Below, in pieces: positions 25,601 to 36,099 of a DNA stretch of 64,000 nucleotides. This DNA is from Laccaria trichodermophora (taxonomy: Eukaryota; Basidiomycota; Agaricomycetes; Agaricales; Hydnangiaceae). Position 1 is the first letter of the stretch. Each line of letters begins with the position of its first letter. Location: assembly GCA_018417955.1 (NCBI GenBank), contig JACTVC010000004.1, positions 310,001-374,000 on the forward strand, read 5' to 3'. The position numbers and the translations under genes were made by a program. The notes below the pieces were generated by a model that was not told the DNA's origin, made no database searches, and was given only the letters and a program-made list of their open reading frames with translations.

Positions 25601-26188
25601 CTCCGTGCCGTTGCGGATGGCGTCAAGGTTGGATCTGTGGAGGAGTTTCAAGGGCAGGTTAGGATTTCTTTTTTCAAGTGATCGTTGGCGTGTTCTGAAG
25701 CGTTTCGGTGGCAGGAACGGAAAGTGATCATTATCTCGACTGTGAGGAGTAGTCGCGAGTTTGTGGAGTACGATCTTCGTCATACACTTGGGTTCGTAGC
25801 CAACCCACGTCGGTTTAACGGTAAGCGCCCTTCGGAATGCTGTAATTTTCATTGAGCCTAATTGATTGATTGGATCATACAAGTTGCCATAACGCGAGCC
25901 CAAGCGCTCCTCATCATCGTCGGAGACCCACAGGTCCTCTCTCTAGACCCTCTCTGGCGCTCCTTCCTCAACTACATTCATAACAATGGGGGATGGACTG
26001 GTCCGGGGATTACGTGGGACCCGACTGCACCAGTTGACGATGCAGGTGGGTATGATGCTGCGATTAGGGAGGCTGCGAAGTTGGATATGAGTGAGTTTGC
26101 GAGGAGGATGGGGGAGATGATGTTGGGTGGTGATGAGGAGCTCGAGGCAGATGCAGGTGTTGATCGTCCTTGGAGAGATGTCGAGTAG
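22696..26188 (+). CDS. SDE3/MOV10-like SF1 RNA helicase, copy C
   Basis: Ten exons: 22696-23324, 23389-23874, 23923-23985, 24042-24088, 24142-24520, 24573-25148, 25197-25480, 25539-25657, 25715-25820, 25884-26188; 997 aa, in phase at every junction. Intron positions are identical to copy A, although the intron sequences differ and the protein is clearly more diverged, so this is an older duplicate. The N terminus keeps the CCCH-like finger and C2H2 U1-type fingers (CEPC, CHIC, CRIC). The core has [42 protein letters not shown] and AITRAQ. Predicted to unwind or remodel RNA in small-RNA silencing, by family. With A and B it forms a same-strand cluster; the kinase between B and C is unrelated. 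Confidence 0.93.
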
Positions 26189-26408
26189 AATCTCCAAGTT
26201 TGAACATCATATCATACATGTAGATCTGATCATAATCTAGTACAGTACACACCCTGAATTCAGGGCAAGCGCATCCGCACCTGTCTCGGTATATTGATTG
26301 ATAGCCTTGATTGTGCCAAAATCAGACTCCTCTCTTACGACTGTGATCAACCATCGGCGCATTGACGCCTGCGCTGCTCGTTGTCCCACTCCACAACCAA
26401 CAACCCAA

Positions 26409-27911
26409 ATGCCTCGACAACGAAACTACTCCATCTTCTCACCTCCCCTCCTCTCCATGTCCGAGCTGGTAAAAACGACGCTGGACCACAATTCCACGGA
26501 TTTATTGATTGATCGGTGGCTTGAGCATCAGAATGGAGGACATGATGCTTATTATGAGTGGTTTAGGGATGTGAGGGAGAGGAAGCATTGGGCGCATGCG
26601 CAGCAGAGTCAGTTGATGCAGATGCAGCAGATGCAGAAGGAGAAGGAGGGTTTTGGTGGGGAGGGATGGAAGATGAATGGGAATGGGAACTTGAATGAGA
26701 AGCAGACGAACGGGAAGCAGGCCAACGCGAATGGGAACGGGAACGGGAAGCAGAATCTAGGCGCGAAGAGCGCGAACACGCAGATGAAGCAGTTGGTAGC
26801 GTGGAACAAGGGCGAGTTCGCCCCCGAGAACGTGTTCTGTCGAACAGTCGACACGGGGCGGTTGATACCTCTCGACAGGACGTGGACGACGCATGTGTAT
26901 CACCACCATTCGATGAAGGAGAGAAAGTTGAGCATGATGCCTGTTGTGTTTACCATGGTTCGTCCCTATCGTTTTTACCTATTAGAATAATCTAATCTTT
27001 TTTTATCTATGCAGCTCCCCGAACTGATGCTCTTGCGCGGAATGCACGATACGGGGTGCGATGAGATTTTCATCATCGTTACGGATTTGAAGCGTCAGGA
27101 GATGGACGACGTGACGGAGTATTTCAAGCTCGCGTGTCGGTATACCTTTGGACAGACGTGCAAGCCTAGTATGGAGAGAAGGATACAATGTGAACGTCAG
27201 TCCCCATCTGCCCTTTTCTTTCCCAACGCTATCAAAAATAACCCCCCGTCAACAGACATGCGTCTAACGCACACCCTCCTCCGCCAACACCGTACCCCAT
27301 GCTTCCCCCAAATAGACTTAACCCTCCGCGCAATCCTCTACGAAAAAAACCCGCGTTTCTTCATCCTCTTCTCGCACCAAACGACGTCGTATTCCCAGAT
27401 ATTCTTCACGCATCCTTCGTACGTCCCCGACGAAGATATCTTCTACGATTACCCGACGGGATGCCCCAACCCGTGCTGCACGGACGAGTGTGAGATGATT
27501 AGGTTTCCTAGAAGGGGGGTGGAGAGTGCTTCAATTTTGAATGTCAAGATTGCGGACAAAGATAAGGTGAAGAAAAAAGGGGGTAGCAGATGGCATGCGA
27601 GAAGGAGGAATAGGGTGAAGAGGAGGGAGATGTGTAATTGGATTGACTGTGATGTCTTTTTTGGTCGGGAGCGTGATGCGCAGAGCGGGAGTGGGAGTGG
27701 GAGCAGTGATGGGTCGGTTGACCATGACCATGATCAGTCTGAGGTGGAGTCGTCGGAGGGATCTTCAGAGGGCGGTGGTGGTGGTGGTGGAGGAGGACGG
27801 GGAAAGATTATGGGTGCGCTGTGTAGCAAGTGTAAGCTTGTCAAGTATTGCTCGCCGGAGCATCAGAGGAAGGATTGGGAAGAGCATAAACGGGTTTGTG
27901 TTAAGAATTAG
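26409..27911 (+). CDS. MYND-type zinc finger protein
   Basis: Three exons, 26409-26957, 27015-27195 and 27256-27911, encode 461 aa. Residues about 65-120 form a Gln/Asn/Gly/Lys-rich low-complexity stretch. The C terminus ends in a MYND finger whose second half, LCSKCKLVKYCSPEHQRKDW followed by EEHKRVC, is unmistakable. The first cysteine pair (CNWIDC) is separated from the rest by about 60 residues of Ser, Gly, Asp and Glu, including a run of glycines. MYND fingers bind proline-containing peptides in protein complexes. The central part is conserved-looking but not recognised. The start was chosen as the first ATG in the open frame; MSELVKTTL 17 codons later is an alternative. Confidence 0.82.
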
Positions 27912-28932
27912 CGGGGGTTATGCTTTTCTTCTTCTTTTTCTTTCATCACCTTGTTGGACTCGTGGGCATGTAACTGTATGCACGAATATACTTAGTATTT
28001 GCAGTGTACTGCTACAACTTCGAGTTGAACGACATTCGGAGGACATCTCAATGCGGAAATCAAGTTTTTCTTTTTCACCATCACCACATCCAAATCTATC
28101 CATTCAACGTTGGCGTCTTCCATGGCCTCCCCCACAGTCCGTAATTGGCATATCACAAGACGAATGCCCCAGTTCTTACCTTCAGACTTCCCAATCCTTG
28201 GAACCTTGGCGAACCTTGTCAATGATTGGCGCTTCCGAATCATTCGGAGCCCTTTTTGGGGGCGCTTAGACATCCGTCGGAGGTTGGCTGGGGTCCTGTA
28301 CAACAACCCGACCGTTTGTCAGTCGAACCAAGGTTTCAGGCCTTCCGGCTTCAAGACTCAATGCTCAGCGCTCAGCACCCATACCTTGATGATCAATTGG
28401 ACTGGTAGCGAGCCACCCAGTGTGATCGTGGCTCCGAGTCGACGGCCCAGGAATCGCGTCAACACCCAAAATGATATCTCTCCTTCGGGGTTGGTGCTAC
28501 ATAGCAGTTGAAACTAGAAAGACAAGGTAGGTTTTCTTTTCATCTCCTTCTCCGAATAATTTTATTGACCTCTCTATACTTGAATCACAGTTCTGAATGC
28601 TGACCGAAGGTGATGTCTTGACCACATTTATGCATCCTTCAACAAGCCCAGGACTTGGCTACCTTGTACTCGTGGAAGGTTGTACCTTGTGCCATGTTTC
28701 GTTCAGCCAACGGGCTTCAGTGCAAGTGCAAAGGTTGCGACAGCCCGCCCAACATGCAATATGGGAATCTCGAGGTCAGAACGTTTCAGTCATTCGTGCA
28801 ACACATGATGCGATCGTCATCTTTGTCAGGAAGTTGGGAGGACCTATCTATTATCAAGGTCTGAAGCGCTCAAGCATCCTGATGTTACATAATTTAGGAT
28901 ATACAATCGATATCAACTTGACCTCAACCGAT
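27912..28932. other. intergenic, no gene recognised
   Basis: An open frame of 133 codons at 28110-28511 has no recognisable domain. One sentence in it (cgctcagcacccataccttgatgatcaa) resembles part of the repeat at 31905 and 34265, so it may be a scrap of that repeat. Confidence 0.4.
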
Positions 28933-29863
28933 ATGTCCAGCACCGCGATTCCTTGGGATGGGGCAGCAAATCCCGTTCAATGTTCAGATCGATGTGATTC
29001 ATCCATGTCATTCCACTCTTCTCTCGCTCATTCTTGACAGTCAATCACAACGACGCGGATCTGGCAATCTACTCCGCAGACAATATTCTCTTTCGCATTC
29101 ACAGCAAGAATCTCGAGGTGAACACAGGCGCTTTCCCTCCCTCTGGATCGTTCCTATCGGATGAAGCTGTCCACCTGTCTGAAAACGGGGCAACTCTTGA
29201 ACTCCTCTTTCAGTTCATATATCCTGAGCGCCACCCCACATTAGAGCAGTTGGGCTTCGCAGAGCTTTCCTTATTGTCTGAAGCTGTTGAAAAGTATGAG
29301 GTATTTCCAGCGATGTTTGTTTGTCATTATCGGATGGGGTATGTAACACTTTCAATGAGTGATCTTTTCTCATGGACGCCTGCAGGAAATTCTTATCCAC
29401 AAACCCTCTGGAGCTTATGATTTACGCAGGCCGCCACTTTTATGAAGACTATCTTGACGATGCTGCGCCCCGTCTCATGGGAGGTGACCTTAAAGACGCT
29501 ACACGCCGAATGCCGGAACCTGTGTACGATGCTTGGGTAAGTGAATTTAATTACGTCAATTGATCGACGCTTGAGCCATAATATATAACAAAACAGTGTC
29601 GATACTATGAGCTGTGGGAGCAAGTTCATCAAAAAGTTCTCAATTTCAACGTTTTTCCTCAGCCATCGTGCTATTGTTGGCAGAGTGTGTCACGCGGTTT
29701 CCTTCGGGAATTGGGAACAGGACTGAAGGCAATAAGTGAGCTTGACCGAGTGTTTGCGATTGATAGAGGAAGGTGCGGAGAATGCGTCTCTGCTTGTGAT
29801 GGTTGGGAGCAACATGCAAAGGATCTCGTGGCTAAAATACCACGATTTTCCACGTTGTTGTAA
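28933..29863 (+). CDS. BTB/POZ domain protein
   Basis: Four exons, 28933-28981, 29041-29338, 29386-29536 and 29597-29863, encode 254 aa with consistent phase. After a 17-residue lead the BTB fold starts at DADLAIYSADNILFRIH and continues through EAVHLSENGATLELLFQFIY and LLSEAVEKYEVFPAM, the hallmark of the large agaricomycete BTB family. A Cys-containing C-terminal part (YCWQSVSRGFLREL) follows. BTB domains dimerise and can bridge substrates to Cullin-3 ligases; the role of this member is unknown. The tiny first exon was chosen because its donor (t/gttcag) is the one that gives the right phase. Confidence 0.78.
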
Positions 29864-31904
29864 ATTTGAATCTACATGTATCGCAGCAAATGCCAAATGG
29901 TGCCCTACGATGAGGATAGTCATGATGCAGGACAACGAGGTATCTCATGCCGAGGCGTCAGTCCATGGTCAATATATCTCGGTGTACATGAGCTCACAAC
30001 GAGAAAGCCCAACTCGATAGCTGGACCTCAAGACGCAAATGAGACGCCATACAACGCTGATGCAGGGAGTGGTGGTCTTGGGAAGGAGACAGGCCAAAAG
30101 TTTTGTCGTCTTTGCTAATTTTGACCAGGGAGTGGGGGTTGTGCTTTAAATAACACCAATAAGTCATTTCCCTTCCGCACACGCACATCTTGGCATTCCT
30201 CCGATAAACCCAGATGCAAGCAGTCTTCAAATTTTTTAGAGTAACAGACCAAACTAGACTTGTTATTTCGCAAGCCAAGCGGCCACGAAAAGGACGAGGA
30301 AGGCATGGCATAGCATGTTGCCGTACTGATATTAGTTGTCGTTTGCCATAGAGTCGGACTTGCGCATAAGTGCATGAACTGATTTTCCGAGGGCAAAACG
30401 ATGGAAAGGGAACAAGCAAAGTTGAGTCTTGACTCAGACTGCGAAAATCAAAAGCCGCTCCGATGCACGTGACCGCTCTGATTTCAGGGGTCTCCATCCT
30501 ATTGGGACCTTCTGACCCCCCGAAGAGTCGGCTACTAGCCTTGAGGCTGGTAGCCTGGGAACGATCACCGCGTCATTCGGCAAAGCCCGTCAGCTCATCA
30601 GAGCCTCCGCTCTACACAAGTCTACACAACAACTTACGTAGATTTTTTGTCGGGACAACCTACATCTCAAAAAAAAATGCCATGAATTTTGAAAACAGGG
30701 CTACTTTCAAATTTCAAACGACTGTTGTGAAAGATACCTCATATAAATGACACGGAGTGACGGAATCAACACCACCAAACAGTTGCCAAATAACCACATA
30801 GCGCGCCTTCGGGCGCAAAACCCGATACCTGATTTTCTTGATCTCCCAGTTGCCTCCAAGCATCATTCGTAGTTTTTCGTCGTTTTTAGTCATGCATGGA
30901 ACTGCAATTTGATGACGGATCTGTATTAACTCTCGACGTGACATTTAATCAATTCATACGTTCTACAAGAGGCTGACAATTACCTGTGGCAGCAGTCACC
31001 AGCAGTCACCTTGCTTGCAAAGCACTGATTTGGCACTGATTCAGCTCCCGACAATATCACTCAGTCTAAGCTCTGCTACTTATGAACAAAACCTTCCACT
31101 AAGTCACCCTCCATGCTTGTCGCCGAACCGCAAAGCGGTTCGCTCCTCGCAGGTCGTCTCGCGGTTACAAACCACCATACTGAGGATTACTAATACACGA
31201 AGAGCTGGGGTAAGTCACGGGGGGAGGAGACCAAACAAGACCAAAATTGAGATTTTTTTTCCTTATTGGGTTCGGAGGTGAAAGACCCTTACTAACGTAT
31301 CGGGTATAGAGTGTTAGAACTTAGCGCTGTATACGCTTTATGATACGCATTTTGTGGCGACGGTAACGGATTTCACGAGGAATAACTTTACATTGTTCTA
31401 ATACAAATGGATAGTGAAAGGTATAAAGAAGAACTTACAAAGTCAAGCTAAGTATCAACCAATCAACAACCAATAACCACAAAACTAGCAAGTAACAAGT
31501 CCAGCACCCAACTTAAGCATGATGCATGATGTGTTATATGTGTCTAATGCATTCAATGACTCTTCATATATGTGGAACTGAATGTTTGCGAGCAATGTGA
31601 TATTTACAAGAGGCTCGGAAACGAGACGCGACATGATACATTAACGCGACGGACCCATCACTATATACGTCACGTTCAGCTATGGCCGCACGTGAGGGCA
31701 TCAGCGGCGTTTTCCGAGGGAGCGTCCACTGGGCTTGTAGTACTGAGGCTCGTGGCCAGGTCAGCGGGCGGTCCGACATTCTGATCCTATTCCAGCGTTT
31801 AGCCTCTCGTATTTTTGTCATTCATTCGGGCATTCATTCGGGCATTCAAGGCGTATGTCAAGCTCTGGTGAACTGGAGGATCTCTAAGCGCGGTGACACT
31901 GATC
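29864..31904. other. intergenic, two small hairpins only
   Basis: No gene recognised. Short perfect inverted repeats occur at about 30532-30556 (ggctactagcc...ggctggtagcc) and 31121-31138 (gaaccgcaaagcggttc). Neither sits in a recognisable terminator, tRNA or element end. Confidence 0.45.
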
Positions 31905-32760
31905 ATCCAGGAAAGCCTTCAAACCTCTGCCCATTCGAGAGCCTTTTGACTCAAGTTATTGTCGCAGTGGACTGCTCTGAGGATGACGTGGATCCGTGGG
32001 TCGTCTGGCACGTCTAAATTGCATCGGAAGACATTTACTTGGAGTTTGAATCTGATACTCGAGTGGTAGACGGTAAGGCGCGGTCCCGGATGGTCAACGC
32101 TCAGCACCCGTACCATAATGGTCGACTAGCATCCGCGTTTCAGAAAGGATACTGCTATTGGTTAGTTATGGTGACCCAATCCTTAGGGGATCGCGTAATT
32201 CTTCTGTCGTCCGGATTTCAAGCGCATCCTCTCCGAATGCGAGCGTGGTAGCTCTCCCTATGGTTTTTTTTGACGTCGAGCGTTGTTTGTGGCCCAGATC
32301 GAGCCGCTTACACGGACGAAAATCCCTGCTCAAGTTTCATACTGAAATTTGATACCCATCATCATCCATTCTCCATGCTACTGGGGGTTGATTCTAATCC
32401 AAGACGCCCTTACCACCCCCAAGTTGCTTGTAAACCATCATGACTCTGCGCCGAAGTCGGTCCTTGAAGCATTTGCTGCATGGTCATCCCCCTACCTTGT
32501 TTCGTATCCCCTCCTCTGCCTAAGCTTCGACGGAGCTCAGGTGCAGGTCATTGCGCATCGTGTTTTCGTCCGCTTTCGCAGGACAGATATCATGGGCCCC
32601 ACGGCACCCTTATGAAGAACCATGCATGAACGGACCAACTACAGCACGGGCGAGGGGGGGGGGTGCGGCGCAGGCACATCAAGCGAACCAGGTCATTCCA
32701 GAGCTCCCCGAGAGGCCCCCACTTTGCTTTCAGCTTGAGCGGTTCATCATCCCGTCACCA
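31905..32760. repeat. 0.9-kb dispersed repeat, copy 1
   Basis: Matches 34265-35170 in the same orientation with many substitutions and small indels. Shared landmarks are gatggtcaacgctcagcacc, gttagttatggtgacccaa, catgggccccacgg and gcggttcatcatcccgtcac. Copy 1 lies directly upstream of the Cys-rich membrane protein gene, so the repeat may be a duplicated 5' region of that family. Confidence 0.7.
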
Positions 32761-32915
32761 GCCCTCTCACTGGTTCAATCTTGGACAAGAAAGAGCTTGC
32801 GTTCCAGATCATGTGACTCGCGGTGAAGATTGGTTCTAACTCCGCTTGCACCACTCATTGACGTCCATTGACTTCTTCCTACCACCCAACATAAACGCAG
32901 AACATTCTACCTGCA

Positions 32916-33931
32916 ATGTCTACTCAGCCTTTGCGTGGAAACCAGTGCGTGCTTGTATTCTTCTCTCATTGACCTTGGCTAATTTCAATTCATATCTCAG
33001 ACGCCCACCTTCTTATCAGACGCTCAATCAAGAGTGCGTCCACCTTTCCCTCGATGTACACTTACCGTAACCTATGTTTCAATGTGTCTCAGCATAGAAG
33101 GTGTGCATTAATCCTTACAACGCGCTGTAGAACGAATACCGAAACTGCCATATCACAGCCGGACACGACGCAAGACACCAATCAACGAATGACCCATGTG
33201 GCAAGTTCGCAAGTATCCTCATTATTTTGATTGCCACGGTTTTCGTCGTCGCAATCAGTGTCCCGATAGACCTGTCGGGTAGATCGCGCCGATATTGGGC
33301 TGGGACTCATTGGGAGCGGTTGACAGTTAATGAGGGATGCACTGCCTTCAGAACCAAGAAACATACAGCAGAGCTGGTCAATATCCCTTCTGGAGATAAT
33401 CCAGTAACGACGTGTGGGCAGACTGCGCTTTTCATTCACGGTCGTACCCTGCTTCCAACATATTGCACAATTGGGGTGCGTTGTTCTGTATTCTATTGAC
33501 TCGAATTTAATTTCATGCTTTTCGTTAGAACGAAGAGAACAGGGTTTGGGGCACATGGATCGTGGATGACGAGCCTTCTTGTGTGACTTGGTGGGATGAG
33601 GTCCATGACATGGTTTGGCAATTTATAACCGATTTGGAGTATATCGTGACTGATGCATGATCACCTTACTATGTAGGGCTGCACTCCTCAAGGCTCCGGT
33701 AAACGCGTAAGTTCGATTCAATCCTAGATTATACTCTTCCTGATCAGGCTCCAGAGAATCGAAATGAGGCTGTTCAACTACAACTCAGAGACCGATGACT
33801 GGAGCGATATGTGTCGCACCACTCCCTTGGAATACAAAGGAGTGCATTACGACGGCCCCATGAGCTGCGAGTATCAAGGAGGACGGAATGTTATTGGGGG
33901 TTGGTTCATCGACGACCATGACTGCAGATAA
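32916..33931 (+). CDS. membrane-anchored Cys-rich protein with two repeat modules
   Basis: Seven exons: 32916-32944, 33001-33033, 33093-33100 (8 nt), 33159-33475, 33529-33600, 33677-33706, 33755-33931; 666 nt, 221 aa, all GT-AG, phase closing exactly. A short cytosolic-looking N tail is followed by one hydrophobic segment (FASILIILIATVFVVAISVP), then two homologous modules. Module 1 reads ELVNIPSGD..TTCGQTA, a tyrosine/cysteine segment, VWGTWIVDDEPSC. Module 2 reads RLFNYNSETDDWSDMCRTTP, PMSC, GGWFIDDHDC. I infer a type II membrane or secreted protein with disulphides. I recognise the module pattern (CxTTP then WxVDDxxC) as an agaricomycete family of unknown function but cannot name it. Confidence 0.75.
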
Positions 33932-34264
33932 ACAATTCGGATATTTGGCTTATATTGCATTAAGCTTCGTTGCTTTCTTCACGCTTGGATAGCTCAACCC
34001 TATGTCCTTCTCTTCGAATTCGATGAATGTCGCAACCTATGGAGAGAACCCGCTGTCACAGATACGTCCCATTGCAACAACTTTGAAGTTGGTAGACTCA
34101 TTTGCCACGGGTTGAACGTGCCTTCCAAACTCGCCCAGATAATTTTTAACCTTCTCAGATAAATGCACAATATCCAAGCAGTATTACAGGTAGCGAGTCA
34201 TGAAGCAAAATCAGAAGCCTGAGGAAGATTTGGATTGAATGCCCTATGAATCGCACCGACCATT
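33932..34264. other. 3' flank, nothing recognised
   Basis: Spacer between the Cys-rich protein gene and the second repeat copy. No coding signal seen. Confidence 0.4.
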
Positions 34265-35190
34265 TCCAGGCAAGCCTCCAAACCTCTGCTCCGTCCGACG
34301 GCCAGTTATTGTCACAAAGGACTGCGCTGGGGATGATGTGGATCCGTGCGTCATCTGGCACATCTAAATCGCATCGGAAGAAATTGTTTTGGAGGTCAAA
34401 TCTGATTTCCGAGTGGTAGACGTGTGAGGCGCGGTCCGGGATGGTCAACGCTCAGCACCCGTACCACAATGGTCGGCCAGCGTTTCAGAGAGGATGCCGC
34501 CATTAGTAAGTTATGGTGACCCAACTTGGACCCAACTTTTCGGGGATTGCGTACCTCTTCTGTCGTCCGCGCCAAGCCCACCCTCTCTCCGAATGCGGGC
34601 GTGGTTGTCATCTTCTCCGTATGGTTTTTGGACGTCGATCGCTGCTAGAAATCCAGTTCCGAGTCGGTTTTACGGACGACAATCCCCGCTCAAGTTCCAT
34701 ATTGACCCCATCATCCTTCGTTCTCCTTGCACCTGGGGAAACTCCCTTGGGGGTAAGTTGGTTCAACTAGCTTCTGGTTCAACAACGTCCTCGCCATGCT
34801 ATGACTCTCACCGACCCCAAATTGCTCTTGAAATATCGAAGTCGGTGCTTGCAGCTCTGACGAATCCTGGCTGCTTGAATCATCCACCCACCTAGTTGCC
34901 ACCTAGTTTCGTACCCCTTCTTCACCTGCTAAACTCCGCGGAGCTCGGATGCAGGTCATTGAGCATCATGTTTTCGTCCGCTTCCGCAGGACATGAAAAA
35001 TGCAGATATCACGGGCCCCACGGCTTCCTCACAATGAAGAACAAAGCATGAACGGATCAACCACAGCACGGGCGGACAGGTGGGGCGGCGGAAGGCTCAT
35101 CGGACGAACCACGTCATTTTAAGAACTCCCCACTTGACTTTCAGCTCGAGCGGTTCATCATCCCGTCACCAGCCCACATGCACCACCATC
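34265..35190. repeat. 0.9-kb dispersed repeat, copy 2
   Basis: Second copy of the repeat at 31905-32760, in the same orientation and about 2.36 kb downstream. No Cys-rich gene follows it. Confidence 0.7.
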
Positions 35191-36099
35191 ATTCCCCCAT
35201 CTTCCATCGGTATCTTTCCCTTTGCAGCATCTTGGATAAGGAAGATGCAACTCCACGGGGAGAGGTCACCGACACTTTCGAATTCCACCCCCGACCTTGC
35301 TAAGTATGGCGTTCTCTTCTTTTGATCGCTGCCATCTTGATTCTGAGGATCAGATATCATGATCAGAATCCAAAGGTCATCTTGATGCTTGCTTGTACCT
35401 ATCAAGCAAGTGCTGCAAAGCTACCGATTCTTCAAAAGCAAGCAGCTTGAATTCTAAGTAGTATGTACATAGCAAGCATGCAGTAGTATACGCCCCGAGG
35501 TAAAAAGAATCCTGTCCTTATGTATATTGCTATGACATGTACTATCTATAAATTGCAACTGGGAAAACAACAACCTAAAACCCGAAAAAAGGGGCACCAA
35601 GAACGAGAGAAGAAAAACCAAAACTGATACATAGTCGGTGACGACAACGATTGATGTTGATGATGATGGGGTACATGACAGCAAATGAGACCGCGAGGTT
35701 GTACATGCACGGGTTCCAAAAAAAAGAAGAAAGTTGTACAACAGAATGGCAAAACAAGCGATGGGAAGTGGGACGTCGAGTGCCTGTTTGTGTGATACGA
35801 CGCCGCGGCCGGCAGGTTGTGTGATTGATCGATGCCGGTGGCTGCGAAGGAGTGTTACAGGATAAGCAAGCCTTGAAGATGGGGTGTGCGGTTTTGATAC
35901 ATTAGCGTGAACGATGGCGACGATCGAGTTTGTCCTGGACTCGATATTCGGGAGGTGCACCAATATATAGGGATGTAGTTGTTCATGTCGCAGTCGCGGT
36001 CGCGAACGGTAAGTAGTTCAGTTCAATAGTGGAACCAACATAGTAGTCAATAGGCACGGGCTTCGATACTTCCTATCGATGGCATAGGTCGAGGACACG
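35191..36099. other. intergenic, 3' side of the G-alpha gene
   Basis: No gene recognised. Contains the expected 3' untranslated region of the minus-strand G-alpha gene near 36000-36099. Confidence 0.4.

Noticed and set aside
31121..31138. Hairpin gaaccgcaaagcggttc as a helitron end or RNA gene
   Set aside because: No CTRR end, no element body, no tRNA arms; an isolated short palindrome.
33101..33130. A 30-nt intron in the Cys-rich protein gene
   Set aside because: It is too short and gives the wrong phase. Extending to the acceptor at 33158 gives a 58-nt intron and exact phase.
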